Source of the DNA: Neodiprion pinetum
Lineage: Eukaryota; Arthropoda; Insecta; Hymenoptera; Diprionidae
Assembly (NCBI RefSeq): GCF_021155775.2
Contig: NC_060232.1
Location: forward strand, 124,001 to 188,000
Direction of reading: 5' to 3'
Length of the DNA: 64,000 nucleotides
Below the pieces are notes generated by a model. The model was not told where the DNA came from. It did no database searches and saw only the letters and a program-made list of their open reading frames with translations. This document shows positions 12,841 through 25,620 of the stretch, one piece after another (position 1 is the first letter of the stretch; each line of letters opens with the position of its first letter). The position numbers and the translations under genes were made by a program.

Positions 12841-13837
12841 GAAAAAAAACCGTTTCTCTGATCTTTGATCTCGCTTCCAAACGTTACTGGAATTTATTGA
12901 CACGCGTCAGAAAATTTTACTTCTTCGGTCCTGATGGTCAAATAATATTTTCAAGCGATTATCTGGTAAAGTTTGCAAAAATTCAAACTTTCCTTTCATA
13001 TTCATTATAGACAGGGAAAGCCTAAATATGGAATATCTCGTACTTGTTCTGAAATTAATGTTCTGACGTTAATCAACTAAATTAAATTTTCTTCATTATC
13101 CTTCCGCGGTTCGATGCTTATATATATCGAGCTTATACTGCCCATAGGCATTGGAAGCTCGATATTTAGCTACTTCCTATCTTACCGTCGACGAAGCATT
13201 TTCCCTGTTATACATACATATATCAACACTAATAAAAGTCATACCCTCGCTACAGGGTCGGGACGGTAGCGAGGAGCAAATTGTGTGTAGGCATTTATGG
13301 CATTCAACTCGTGCGTTTTTGATATAAGTAAATTTGAGAATTCAGCGCTTCTCACTTCGGCGAAGGTTAACTTGGTGGAGGTATTCATTATCCATCAGTT
13401 TCTGAGAAATTGCCACTCTTACTGCACCGCGTGAATGGCAACTGACATCAAGCATTTATACTGTAACATACTGCACAGTTATACTAACAGAGCCATGGGA
13501 AATATTGCGCTGGACTAGCCGTGTAAATATATATATGTATCTTTTTGCAAAACACCTCCGACTTTTGAAAGTAGCTATCATTATTCTTGGATAAAGAATT
13601 AGAAACGACGATATAATTCACGGATTATCATTCGAGATAACATGAATTGGAAAATCCTTCGAGTATGACTTATATGCTTGAGTCAATTTTCCTCATCAAA
13701 ATACAGCTGAAAAAGATCTATACTTGCACACTTCATTTTGAAAGTACCATGTATACGAATATGTACATGTATTACTCGTGTGTAACTAGATATTAAATTA
13801 CGTGTTATATTCAAGGGAGTTGAGGTAATTAGCTTAC

Positions 13838-14027
13838 GTTTCTGTAAAATACAGTCACATTTCTCGCTCAGCTTCCGGTTATATGGGCGATGACGTCGCT
13901 TTCGCTTATTGCCAGACGGCGAAGCCGATCGAACCGGGCGCACCGACTTGGACGGCGCTAGTTCGCTGCGCCCAACTGAAAACTCTGCTATCTTCATTAT
14001 GACGCACAAAAGAAGCACTAGCATCAT
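13838..14027 (-). CDS. Candidate first coding exon of a secreted peptide or growth-factor-like protein
   Basis: From ATG at 14027 the frame reads MMLVLLLCVIMKIAEFSVG, a convincing signal peptide. It is followed by RSELAPSKSVRPVRSASPSG, a polybasic NKRKRR site resembling a furin-type cleavage site, and HRPYNRKLSEKCDCILQK. The exon ends in a strong donor, AAAC|GTAAGCT (GT at 13837), with one base of an open codon. It lies in a relatively GC- and CpG-rich stretch, unlike its AT-rich surroundings, which fits a gene start. I do not recognise the family. Downstream exons are uncertain; one candidate is at 11153-10984. Confidence 0.35.
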
Positions 14028-15888
14028 TTGTTTACACACTTCGCGATGTCTTATTGCTACAGCATTATATTGTCACTTGCCTATCGTTTCACGAAATTCC
14101 AATTTCGCTCACACCTACTACTTTAATTACAATGTACGCACAACCCTACGGATACATAATATACTACGATTTGGGCGACATGACACAGACAGCATAATTA
14201 TACTATTACTTAGTACTAATAATTCCGGAAGACTTGACTTTAATAACTGTGGACGATTTAATTGCTGCGGTTGCTGTGATTATATCTCGCAGATTGTTGC
14301 ACACATTTTACGTACACCTATATATATATGTATAGTACATACGTTAGACTGTTTCACGAATGGGACTGAACTGCCCGTTCCAGGGGACGGGAATGTATTA
14401 CAAGTAATTTTTTCTCAAGATTTGCGAGAGATATTGACCAACACGTTGAATTTTGATTAAAACAAAAAAAAAATGATAATCCAACTCCCGATCAAGTTTT
14501 AGAACACAACCTCGAGATCCGAAAACTTTTTACGCTAACGCAGTGTGCCGTTTTCTATTATTGTTTTACTCCTACGGGTGTGGCTCGTTCCTTGCACTTG
14601 TTGCGAAAATCGGTAATTAGCACTTGCACTCGCGTACGACAAATATAGGTATAGATTAGATATATACTATATAGGTATACAATGCAATAGGATACGGGAG
14701 CCGGGCTGTATGTAATATTGTCCGTTTGTGTACGACGACGACGAATACGATAACGCAATGTTAGTAGGTGCTGTGGACTACTCTCTGAGTCAGACTGGAT
14801 CGCGATGGCACAGCGGCGCGGGAGTTCGTCTGCACACGACCCGACAGCACGACACGGCATCACGACGATGCACGGTTTAATCTCTATTAATAATACTGTC
14901 GGGCAAGAAATAGAGGCTGTATACTCGTTGCTTGTTACAGCGTCCGTATGCTCATGCAGCTGCAGTCGTGGCGATGGTATAATAGCGTTTTTCCGCCCGC
15001 GCTCGCCAACGAAAATCATGCAAATCCCCGAAATCGTATGCGACACATGGAATAATTAGTCATATGGAAGCCAACGGACTCATATTACCATGATTTTCTA
15101 TGATTGTATTATCGAGTCTTTGGAAGCTTATCACGGTTAACATTTTGTGTCTTTTTTGCGATTCGTCGGCACACAAGATATAATACCCGCCGAGTATGGC
15201 TCGTAAGGGCCGATTACCGGAATATGGAAGTAACCCTAATTGTTTGATTCACAGAATGTTTCGTGACTCTGTTGTGGGAAATTGTTTACTCCGCAGTATG
15301 CACACATGCTGAGCACATATTATGATATGGTCTACCGGTAACGACATGGACGATCAATTATTTACGAGCAACAGAATCTTCAAGAGTTATACGTACGGGT
15401 TTAAATATAACTACAATTTTGCGTTACTGGCATCACAATATATTATACTTGAGATTTTACGCACGCCTGTTACTCATACAAGTCGTACACATCGATTTGT
15501 TGTAATGTCGTAATTTCAAATTTGGCGGTACAGTGCGCCATCTTTTCTTGTAGTCTCATGAATTGATAATATCATGAGTGACTTTTTTTCCCTTGCGTTA
15601 CGTCACAAGCCTTCTGATTGTAAGTTAGCCCAAGACTCGATAATATATTATGAGATTGAAGCTAATTGTGAGTAAAATTTACAGCATAACGCAGTAAATA
15701 TTTGTCAAATTTTAGAAAATTAAGATTTCACGATAACAAACATATTTTAGCGCCGCTCGTATCAAGGCCACTGTCTGAACAAGATATAATGATACCAAAG
15801 AATATTAAGGTATGAAATAGAACGTTCGTATTGTTGCGGTTGATGCCAAAAGTTGAGATGATTCAACATTACACAATTTATTACAAAT

Positions 15889-15927
15889 AACAACAACAAC
15901 AACAACAACAACAATAATAATAATAAT
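15889..15927. repeat. (AAC)n-(AAT)n microsatellite
   Basis: A run of about eight AAC units passes directly into about five AAT units. The low-complexity run yields a poly-Leu ORF on minus that should not be taken as a gene. Confidence 0.9.
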
Positions 15928-16225
15928 ATCAACCACGACAACAATACCGGAATTGATTTGCTCTGAATATTATTCGCTACGATAGTTTTAGCGTAGGACT
16001 ATTACAGCGTACGAAGTTTCGGAAAAATATCTTTCGATTAACATTGTAATAAGCTGTTGAATGTTAGATCACCCTGCAAACTGCCAGAATCAGGCGCAAC
16101 AACACCATGGTTTTTCTAGGCATCTCCATATTCTTTGATGGTGCCAATTGGGTAATTCATCACCGCGGATAATTATACTATTGTACGTGCCACAGTATAT
16201 GGCCAATAAACGTAGTACAGCTTAC

Positions 16226-16271
16226 CACCGATCCTGTCACCCGATCCTCGAATAACATCAGTCACGGGAAC
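16226..16271 (-). CDS. Possible isolated 46-nt exon
   Basis: A pyrimidine-rich acceptor (ACTTTTGTTCCAG) precedes 16271, and a strong donor (GGTG|GTAAGCT) follows 16226. The open frame reads VPVTDVIRGSGDRIGG. Splice-site quality is much better than chance, but no neighbouring exon in the same gene could be assigned. A short ORF with a signal-like start (MEMPRKTMVLLRLILAVC) sits nearby on the same strand at about 16130. Function unknown. Confidence 0.2.
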
Positions 16272-18711
16272 CTGGAACAAAAGTATAAAATATATTTCAT
16301 CACAAGTTGATGTGATAATGTGTGTTATTATGGGCAATAGTATGAGTATGTCTGGCAACGTATTTTAGAAAATTGGACAAACAATTGGAAAAACAAATAA
16401 ATTGCTCTTCAATATATCATAATATAAATTGCACAATAAAACTTAAACGCTCACATTTTTCATTACATGCATAGGCCATTTATTACGAATTGTTTTTCGT
16501 GACTGCTATAAGAGAGAAATTGATTTGAATGGCAGGATATATAATATGCTACAAAATGCAACGGTACATTTCGGGAAACATGAATGCGTAACGTGATAGG
16601 TTGAAAGAGTGCCCAAACATCCTTGATATCTGATAGGGTATATGGAACATAGTTTTGCAGATGAAACGGAAAAGGGTTGATTCAGGTATGTCACTATAAA
16701 GCTTCGTACGGTATGGAATAACTCATGTGTGTAACCGCGAGCAACGTGAGCGTTCCGATAGCGGTGAAAGGGCAATTACGTACCTAAGTCTACCGCAAAT
16801 TCCTTCAAGTATTCCTCTGTATTAAATTTACAACAGGCATAGTATGGATGAGTTACTTACACTCATACTTGCAGATTGTGGGTGGGCTTAAGCATCAATA
16901 TTCCTTTCAATATTATCCTCGGAGTCATCACATTTCACACCGTTTATCGATTCATGCGGGAAGAACGAGGTACCAGTGTAAAAAATATATTGCAGTCTTA
17001 TTATGAATCAGTAAAGTACATGATTACGTGAATCTTGTGAACGAGTGAATTCGGGGATGCATTCTGAATCACTGAAAACAGCCCCTCCCAACTTGCAACA
17101 GCCCTACGTAGATACGGGACGCGCATGCTCATCGCAGCCCTCGTTCTATGGCTGTGATGGGCGGCTCGTTTATCCTTTTGTTGAACCAACCCTTTGGGTC
17201 AAACGTGATGCAATCACATTTTCTGTTCACCGTAGTTCTTAGAAGACTGCCTCTTCATATCCTTTTGCAGCTTTGAAAAATATTCCATGACAAATTAAAT
17301 CCATAATTACATCTGAAGCAATTTGTCCTCAATTTAGTCTTAGTTTTGACTGAATCGTTGTTTTGCAGCCTGGAACACCTACCCTTCAATCTTCGCTCAA
17401 ATAGCTTTGCAAGCATTGACTTGGATACAGCCAAGAGGTTTACGTATATCTATGGACTACTCGTATTCCACGTGTAATCGTCATGACCAAAATCCTAGTT
17501 ATCTCAGAACCGGTTTAAGCTTCGGGTAATCTTTCACAGATTCTTATGCAAAGACGCTTATAAGATAACAGTTAATAATATTATATTCGGCAAGTCCACA
17601 GGATAACTTGACAAAATGTAGATCATACAACGAAGTTATGAGTAAGAAAGTTCTAGTCTTGAGTAAATTTCCAAATAATGACATGCAAAACAACCTGACA
17701 GCCCTCAAAAGTCGATAAAAAAAACATTGGATTTAAAAAAATGTTAAAGATTGTACGTTTTTTAGATGTGAATTTTAGAGATTGCTCCGCTTTTAGTGTA
17801 GAAAAACTCGTACGAATTTCATTACAGGACCGAGTTCAATCTAAAAGGCGTGAACTATAATTTTTGAGCACATACAGAGTACTCTGTGAACTCGGAGGAA
17901 ACAAAGTACAGAGTCGAAATTGGGGTTTATTTAACGGTTTATGGAGATTTTGTCGGTTGATATTTGTTCAAAACTGTATTTTTCGGTTACAGACATTATG
18001 TGAACCTATAAATTCTTCCGAAGCGATGACAGAAACAGAACTTTTGATTGTTTACGTATCGTTTCATACGAGTTCACAGAATGCTCGCTTGTATGTTTAA
18101 ATTTATTTTATAAAATTCTATTATAAAAATAAAATTTTATTTATTTGATATTTTTCAAAATTAACTCAGCAAGAATTCGTAGCTTCTTAACTGAATTTGG
18201 CCCCATAAGGAATTAATGATTGATAAACTAATTTTTATAATATAAAAAGGAATAGTCTGTAAATTAGTTGCGAAAAAACTGTATTGCCTTCTAAAAATTA
18301 GAAAAATGTCCTGTTCTCCGTTTTTTATCAGTTTTCAGGGACCTCCATATTCTTTTAAATGTTATAAGTTTGAAATTCACTCTGAATTAAAATTGTTTCG
18401 TATGCATTACAGTTTTCGAGTTATAGGTATGTATTGGATTGGAGCCGGACGTCGTGCGATTTCGGATTATATTTTATCGGTTGCTAATGTCTAAATATGT
18501 CTTCAAATAATAATCTATCAAAAATCCTACATTTTCTTATTAATCAACGAAAACATTTCACATTTTGAGCTGGTTCTACGAGGATGACGGTCATTGTCTG
18601 GTCCATTGCACGTGGAATGCTCCTCACAGTCTATTCGACGGCTGCACGTACGCCGGAGTACAGTCAATTTTGACCTCCCTCGGCTCAGCGGGTGAGAAAT
18701 GATGTTGGCAA

Positions 18712-18743
18712 CAACCACGGACGTAAGAAATATAGGGACGGAG
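18712..18743. repeat. Left terminal inverted repeat of the P-like element
   Basis: Begins CAACCACGGACGTAAG and pairs with the right end at 22735-22771, which reads CTTACGTCCGTGGCTG. The inner part ends GGGACGGAG on this side. Confidence 0.8.
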
Positions 18744-19217
18744 ACTTTAAAGTGCTAATATGGGCGAGGGACCGGCTTGCGCGGTGAGCCGGTCGGCCAT
18801 ATTGGTAGGCGAAGTTCAGGTGCTAAATTCAAACGGAGAACCACGAGATTACTTAGGATTTTACACAATGTATCGAGACGGTACACTGAAATACTGAATA
18901 TACTTACGGATTATACACACCAATATTCATGTATAGATGATGAGGTATTCGAAAAGGTAAATTGGCAATTGATGGGATTAGTGTAAAAAGAGAATCAGTG
19001 ACACAATAAAAAAACAAAATTCGAAATACCACTTTTCTGCGCTTTTCAACAGTTGTAACGTACAAAAATTATTTCTCCCAAAACCATTTTTTTCTGCCAT
19101 ATCTTTTTTACACCAAGTACCCGCAATTAAGTAAAGTAAAACAATTATTTCGAATCACATTGTATTTTATTCATACAAGTTTATTTACATGTGTAAAAAA
19201 TTTCTTGTGCCCACTGA

Positions 19218-22200
19218 CTACTGGCGTTTGAACCAAGTTAATTTGTTGAATTTGTGTCTTTCGCTTATAGAATTATCAACAGCTAGTTTGCCAATGTAAA
19301 ATAATCTTCCTTCGATATAATTTGACAGTATCGCTCTTGCTAAATGTATGTCATGATTTTCCAAAAAGTTTTGGTCGTATACATGTTGCCGCAAATGCTC
19401 AAATATTACATCAAAATCTGTGAATTTCGAAAGTGTGCGGCTGACAAGATACATCTCAGTGAATTTGTTTGTCATAAACCTACCACCAATTTCTTTTAGG
19501 GTGCACCTTACAATTCTTTCCGCATCCTTACAAATCCGGATAACATCCTTCGATGGAAACTGCAGGCCACTGCGAGTTTTAATTTCAATTAGGGTTGATT
19601 CTACGTAGTTTTCATCTCCCAACAAAGCATCGATTCATATCTCACACAGCAAAGTTTTTTTTTCAAACTTCTAACGACAAAACCTGCTATGTAAGCTATG
19701 ACTCTCATTGAAGGCTGTGTCAGAAAGCGAATGTCTGGTATATAAGAATGATCTTCAATAGTATTTAAGATGTCATTTGAATCTGCTAAGCGCGGGATTT
19801 CTCGATCACACGTTCTGGTAAACGGGGTAGACATGTTAATAACATGCTCTGAAGATTTAGCAGAAGATACGTGTAAAATAGTTATTTGCTCAAGAGGTAT
19901 GCAATTTCCAGAATCTGTGTCCCTAACTTCAGAATGAATTAATAATTTCTCAAGTGATGATTTGAACTGACGAGTTGTTGGATTATTATTGTGTCCACCC
20001 TACGAGCGAATACATCCAAAGAATACTTCTATGTGGTCTTGACTTATTTTACAGGTCGGAATATATGCGAGTAATATCGACATCTGACAGAAGTCCTTAT
20101 AGAATCCCTGCAGGCTGTTAATACATCTTAGAAAACCAAGAAATCCTGTTTTTCGCGACGAGTCAACAACTCTTTTACCATCGCATAGTTTTAGCTTTAA
20201 TATGTAGACCTTACACTCCTCCATTTTTTGGAACACTTGCTGTCAGTTGTTTGCATTGATTGGTTTTTTTGAATTTACCTGATGCATATTTTTTGAATTA
20301 AAAATGTCGAATAGGTCGTTAAGAATTGACAAAAACGTTTCAGTTGCCAAACTATTTTGAAATTCCGGTAGCTGTAAGTCTTCTCTACAAACCCTGAAAG
20401 ATTGGGTGACAGACGTACTGCATAGTTGTGTAGCGAATCGAACTTTCATTTTGTTCTTGTGAAAGAGTACGTGGGTTGAACGAAGCTTGTTCAGGAAATG
20501 CATCCCTTCGTTCGTTTGCAATTTATACAGCTCTTCGATCATTCCCCATTTTATTCTCTGATCATTACCATCTAATAAAATTTGTACTTCCCCGAAAGTA
20601 TTTCTTACTAACTTTATCAAGTGGCAAGGATCAGGGGATACAAATATTTTTTCACGAGTAATCGGATGTTCGAAATGAGTCTGTAAAAAATTTGGATTCA
20701 GATTGCAGTTAAGTTTTTTTGCGACAGATAAATTTGCTGGTGCACCATCAAATGTTAATGCAGCTACCTTGATACCAGCGTTGTGTAACAAAGATATACC
20801 TTGGAGTATAAGGTTGCATTTTTGGTCAGTACTCACACCATTTATAAGAAAATATGCAATTGGTATTTTCCATGAAGAGTTCATGCAGACAAATAGACTA
20901 ATGCATCTTTTGCAACTGTACTATGGTCATTTACAATATTGACTCCAAAATCTTCGTATCCACTGTATTTCTTGCCATCGTATTCTACGTGCTGCCTAAT
21001 GGACATTTCGTCAAATACCAAAGTGCCGACCGACTGATAATTAACGACTTTCACACGCTCTGCAATACATGCGAAAGCTTCGTCAATAAAACCCGGATTC
21101 CAGTTGATTGAGCGATACCAACTACTAATGGTTTTTGGATGCGGCAAGCACGAATCAAAATGTTTATGTACATAATTGTATGCTCGGAGGGAGTAATATT
21201 GTAAAGTTACAGCAAAAGTTCTAAGTTCTGGTGAATATTCCCGTGAAATCAGTTCACCATTTTTCGTGCACACACACTTTTTGTCTGTATGTTTTCCCAC
21301 AAACCGTTTCAAAAGATGTGCATTTGACGTACCAATAGTCTTTAGTAAATCAAGCTGCTCCTCGTCAAGCATCTGTTTTGCTTTTAATTCATTTAAAATC
21401 AAATTAAGGACAGTAATTTTTTTTTCTAGCCGCTGATTTCGTTTTTTGAGTGTTTGTATCTGCCGTCGTAATTTATCTTGTTGAGCTTTTAACGTTTTAC
21501 GCAGAAGTATTTTTCTAGGAGTATCCTGTAGTTGGCCTCGGGAATCACTTAAGGTCTCGTTATTTTGTTGGTTTATCAGAAACGGTGACTTTGACAGATA
21601 CGTATCATTCGTAATTTCTGCAAATTTAAAAACACAATATTAAATATCCTTCTCCAAATATTTCTATCATGTCGTAAAAATCATCTACTCACCTGATGAA
21701 CTCTCTGATTTAACTTGTGTTCCCTGAACGGTTTGTTCACACAATGCTGACTGAATACATTGACGCTTTTGTGGCTTACATTGGGTTGTTACATCACATT
21801 TGTGAATGCGTTTTGGTGTACTCTCGAACTGTGTCTTTAGTAAGTCTGACTATAAGTAAATATTAAAGTAAAGTTATTTTCAGCTACGAATGCATAATTT
21901 ACTTGTGACTAAAAGTAAAAACTTACTCTGGTATTGGCATCAGTTTTTCCGCATGTGGAATCATATTATATTAAAAATATTTCCTCAGGTATTTCTTCAT
22001 CTATTGTTTTTGACGTTGATGGATACACGTCTTGTTGGACTTGTTATACATGCTCATGTTCATGTTCACTCAAGTTGTCTGGTTTTCCAGTATTTATCTG
22101 CAATAATATGCAGGTTTGTTCAATATATGGAAAGTTACATTATACTTTCACGGTAGAAAAAGAAAATAAATACTTACAATGTTTATTGCTGGAATAACGT

Positions 22201-22363
22201 CTCTTTTCAGCCTTGTACAGCTAAGGGAAGTACGGTCAAAACTGTCCTCTACGAAATGTACAGAGCAGAGGTATGCAATCGTAGGTAACGATGTTAATGG
22301 CAATTGTGTACATTCAAACCATTTTAGTCTCTTATCCTCAGCCTTTGGAAACCTAAATTGCAT
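19218..22363 (-). pseudogene. THAP-domain P-element transposase, inactivated
   Basis: Minus-strand pieces: a THAP-like zinc-finger segment in the exon ending at 22178 (FRFPKAEDKRLKWF, LCSVHFVEDSF, IPAI); a linker exon 21849-21693; and, from 21617, a coiled coil (LRRQIQTLKKRNQRLEKK) running into the catalytic region. Conserved blocks of the P transposase RNase-H-like core are readable: VGTLVFDEMSIRQ, ALTFDGAPANL, DPCHLIKLVRN, KISQDHIEVFFGCIRS. Breaks visible: a frameshift near 20890 between DALV and NSSWKIPIAY; TGA in place of the usual Trp after PINANN (near 20240); TAG after FFGCIRS (near 20000); and another frameshift near 19640 before LLGDENYVES. The N-terminal zinc-binding CxxxxC part was not found. 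Several independent lesions show that it cannot make a full transposase. Confidence 0.8.
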
Positions 22364-22734
22364 GCCAGATGAAAGTACGTTATCTCATAGATGGCACACA
22401 TGGTAGTGAATGAAAACACGTCACAGAAGAAATATAACCAGACTGTCAAGCTGTTTCATTTGAGATTTAGATGTGGTTAGGTTCTCTGTACTTTTTAAAC
22501 TGTGACATTTGTTTTGTACAAATTGTAAAATATAGGAAACTGGTATATGTATGGGGATGTGGCAAACAGTTCATGGATTTACTTACAAATTATTTACAAA
22601 TATGTTACTTACCTGTGGAGAATAATTTTCGATGTTTTTTCGGTTTCAATTTGGGATTTAAGAAGGCAACGAAGTTTGCCTACCAAGATGGCGGTCCCCC
22701 CCTCCGCGAATGTGGACACTCGCCGCGTCCGGAC

Positions 22735-22771
22735 GCTCCGTCCCAATATGCATTTCTTACGTCCGTGGCTG
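22735..22771. repeat. Right terminal inverted repeat of the P-like element
   Basis: Inverse of the left end, with CTTACGTCCGTGGCTG at the outer edge. It is a few bases longer than the left arm because of a small indel in the middle. Confidence 0.8.
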
Positions 22772-25320
22772 CTTCATAGAGAACGCGCCGCGCGCGATGA
22801 AGATTAATTCGCGTCACGAATTCAGTTCAGTTCAACCAGTGGCACCAGTGGCACGGAACTATCGGGACGTGTAGTTGGCGAGAATTGTTGCAAACGTGGA
22901 AATACCGGCCTTAGCGACGTTGTACCTGTTCCTGTAGGCCAGAAATGACACTTGCACAAATATTGAGGGGTAAGCGCTATACGGCTGTTTTTTTTTTTCT
23001 TTCAACAAATCGCGTATATTATGTATGGTACAATGTATGGCTGTATGGAAGAATACAAGGTCCCTTGTTTGCAATGAAATATATTAATAAATAATTGCGA
23101 TCACAGCCGTGAACTGATGCGACTGTTTTCTCTGTAGCAACAGTCGACCTTGGCCTCTGGTATGTTTGTAGTATGAAAGACGCGACGCGCGAAGATCCAC
23201 GTTGCATCATCCCATATACTGCACGCGTGAAATTTTACTGCAGATCTATCGCACGATCAGTGTCAGTATCCTGCACAGGACAAATGTATTATTCGGTTAA
23301 GGACCAAATGTCATTGCCCATCCAATTACCGGTTCATAACATGATTTCACGGGTTTTACCCATCCATTTTCCATTCACCCTCGCCTTCGTTAAGCATGAT
23401 AAGGTATGTGTAACCGTCGTACTGCCATATAATGGCATGGCAGATCGCAACCTTATGGCGCACACTATATCCAGTAGAACGAAACCATAATGCACGGCCG
23501 TGATACAGGGGGCAGTTTAGGGGGATGCAAAGTCCTTGACCTTGAGAGGTGTGATTGGGAATTGAGTTACCGTAACAAAGAACAAAATAATGGCGATTTA
23601 ACTTATTACACTGGCAATGATTTTACCTAGCCATAATCCAACAGGAATACCTGTAAACTATTGGAGAAATCCCCTGTGCTCACAATGTGGGTACACGCAT
23701 ACGGTAATTAGAATCTGTCATACTTATAGGTATACATAATTTTCTATTCGGTTTAGGCGGAGCACGTCGGATAGCTGTTAAGATGATGGGAAAGTTACAA
23801 GAGTCACGAGCATTGCAGTCTGGTGCATCGGAAACCTTGAATAGAATTCTCGGAGCTTTATCGGGCCTGATTGTAAGAGTGATAATGTAGTATGAAAGGT
23901 GAGAAATCGGTATAGATAGGTCGTGGAAGGAAAAATAGACAAGTCGGTTTCAGCTAATCGCCGATAAAATACCGCGGGAACGATTAAGGATTTTGCGACT
24001 TTTATTTTCAAAATTGCCTTGAAAAAGGCCCTACACCAACAAGACGAGTCTAGCGAGCTGTCTCGAGATCGTCTCGAAAATATCAGTATTGATTACGAAT
24101 ACTGGCCAAATTTAAATTTCAATGATTCGACGTAAGTCTCTAGTCAAACCGGCATCGAATTTGAATAATATTATCTGACCAAGTATGATGTCTAAAATCC
24201 GTCGAGCGTTTTATAACAGCGAATTTATAACAATTATTTTAATCCGATAATATGTTACGTCAAACGATCCCGGATAGTTCTGCGCAAATAGAAACGATAA
24301 GAATCGTATACAAATAATTTTAGTATTTGAAAAAAGTTCCTTGGGATGTTTATATTAAGTTTTATATACGTCTGCTTTTATTGGATAACTTTAGTGATGA
24401 TATTGCAGATACCTAAATCAAAGGTGCACACTTACCATTGAATTTGAGGAATAAATCAATTCCAGTGATTGTTTGAAAAGCGGAAGCAAGCTATATATAT
24501 ATATCTTATTATATGTGAAACTATATCAATCGTTTGAGTCGCGGCGAGACTATATTATAGATCCACGAAGTAACTTTACGCGTTATCCCATGTATATTTT
24601 CGTCTTGAATATACTATATGCCGGCTGCTCACAAGGAGGAGAGACCACTCTCGATTACGTTTCAAACAATATTGCATGTACAATACGAATGTATCAAGAA
24701 ATTCTGAAAAATCTATGTGTTATCTTTGAAGAGGTTTTTCTTAAGTTTAAATGTAATGCAACCCTTGCAAAAATGAATGCTCTTGATGATATTTTTATCT
24801 TTGAAATTGGAATATAAAAGTCCGTAATGATAAATCGTTTATATCCTCCTATTTTCCTACCTACATATACTCGTATTCATGAAATATACGGTTTTCAGAA
24901 ATAAATAGCCAATCGAATAGTTGTCCTAGGATATGCCGGAATTCGACTAGCATCGACGATGCGTTAGATCGAACAGATTTCAAACTTTCAGATTGTCAAG
25001 CTTTGTATAACGTTCAAAATATGTGTGCAAGTCCGATTGGATTTTTTTATTTGTACACGTGAAATAATTTTACATACGGCAAGTCCGCTCTTTTCAAAAA
25101 GTGGTAATCATCGTACAGAGTATTAAAGTTCGAAACCAAATTTTGGATGTTCGGATGTTCAGAAAGTGACGTCACCCAAAAGTTTTTTTCTCTCACGTCA
25201 TCGATCTATAGTAATCGTCGACGACGAAAATCAGCTAGCCGAATTCCTCAGTCCGGAAACAACCGCGCAGTAGAGAGGACGTATGAGAATCGCGCTCCGC
25301 ATATTTCGAGTAGCGGGTTC

Positions 25321-25620
25321 TCTACCTCCTGGATCCTGCGCTCCGGGTCCGCTTCCTGGTGCAACTCGAATTCCAGGATAAGCGGTCCGTAGTTCCTGCG
25401 CTTCAGGTCCTTCACCTGGTGAATTTCGACCTCCAGGACCAGCGCTCCGTAGTTCCTCATAGTTCCTGCGCTCCAGGTGATTTACCTGATGAATTGCGAT
25501 TTCCAGGTCCTCTACCTGGTGAATTTCGACCTCCAGGACCAGCGCTCCGTAGTTCCTGCGTTTCAGTTCCTTTACCTGGTGAATTTCGACCTCCAGGACG
25601 AGTGCTCCGTAGTTCCTGCT
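25321..25620. repeat. Minisatellite, about five copies of a 60-bp unit
   Basis: Units share TACCTGGTGAATTTCGACCT, CCAGGACCAGCGCTCCGTAG and TTCCTGCG. The period is 60 bp, with one short internal insertion and one partly nested unit. Because 60 is divisible by 3, the minus strand stays open and repeats NYGALVLEVEIHQVxxLxxR. GC content is well above the surroundings. The ORF (25737-25231) may be only a by-product of the repeat. Confidence 0.8.

Larger units (their letters stand above)
14028..18711. other. Mostly noncoding region with possible isolated micro-exon
   Basis: No supported full gene. 14700-15000 is GC-richer and may be promoter for the exon at 14027. 15889-15927 is an (AAC)n/(AAT)n microsatellite. 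A 46-nt minus-strand segment at 16271-16226 has good splice sites on both sides. 17700-18540 is very AT-rich, with an imperfect inverted repeat at 17871-18095. I recognise no family in the ORFs there. Confidence 0.5.
18712..22771 (-). mobile_element. P-element / THAP9-like DNA transposon, degenerate copy
   Basis: Terminal inverted repeats begin CARCCACGGACGTAAGAAAT at 18712-18743 and match 22735-22771 in inverse with one 4-bp indel. The CA...TG ends fit the P superfamily. A second inverted pair (GGTAGGCGAAGTT and its partner) lies at about 18791-18817 and 22671-22697. The body carries a broken THAP/P-type transposase on minus. The expected 8-bp target duplications are not evident: the flanks read GTTGGCAA and CTTCATAG. 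The flanks may have mutated or an end may be misplaced by a few bases. Confidence 0.85.

Noticed and set aside
14558..15046. Minus-strand 162-aa ORF
   Set aside because: Open mainly because the region is GC-richer. The protein looks random (many Arg and Ile runs) and overlaps the likely promoter area.
15762..15944. Poly-Leu membrane-like ORF on minus
   Set aside because: Produced by the AAC/AAT microsatellite, not by a gene.
22148..22406. ATG upstream of the THAP segment (MCAIYEITYF) as the transposase start
   Set aside because: It lacks the N-terminal CxxxxC spacing of THAP domains, so the true first exon is missing or decayed.
24473..24817. Plus-strand 114-aa ORF
   Set aside because: No recognisable motif and no splice or promoter context. 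The composition follows the local AT-rich sequence.
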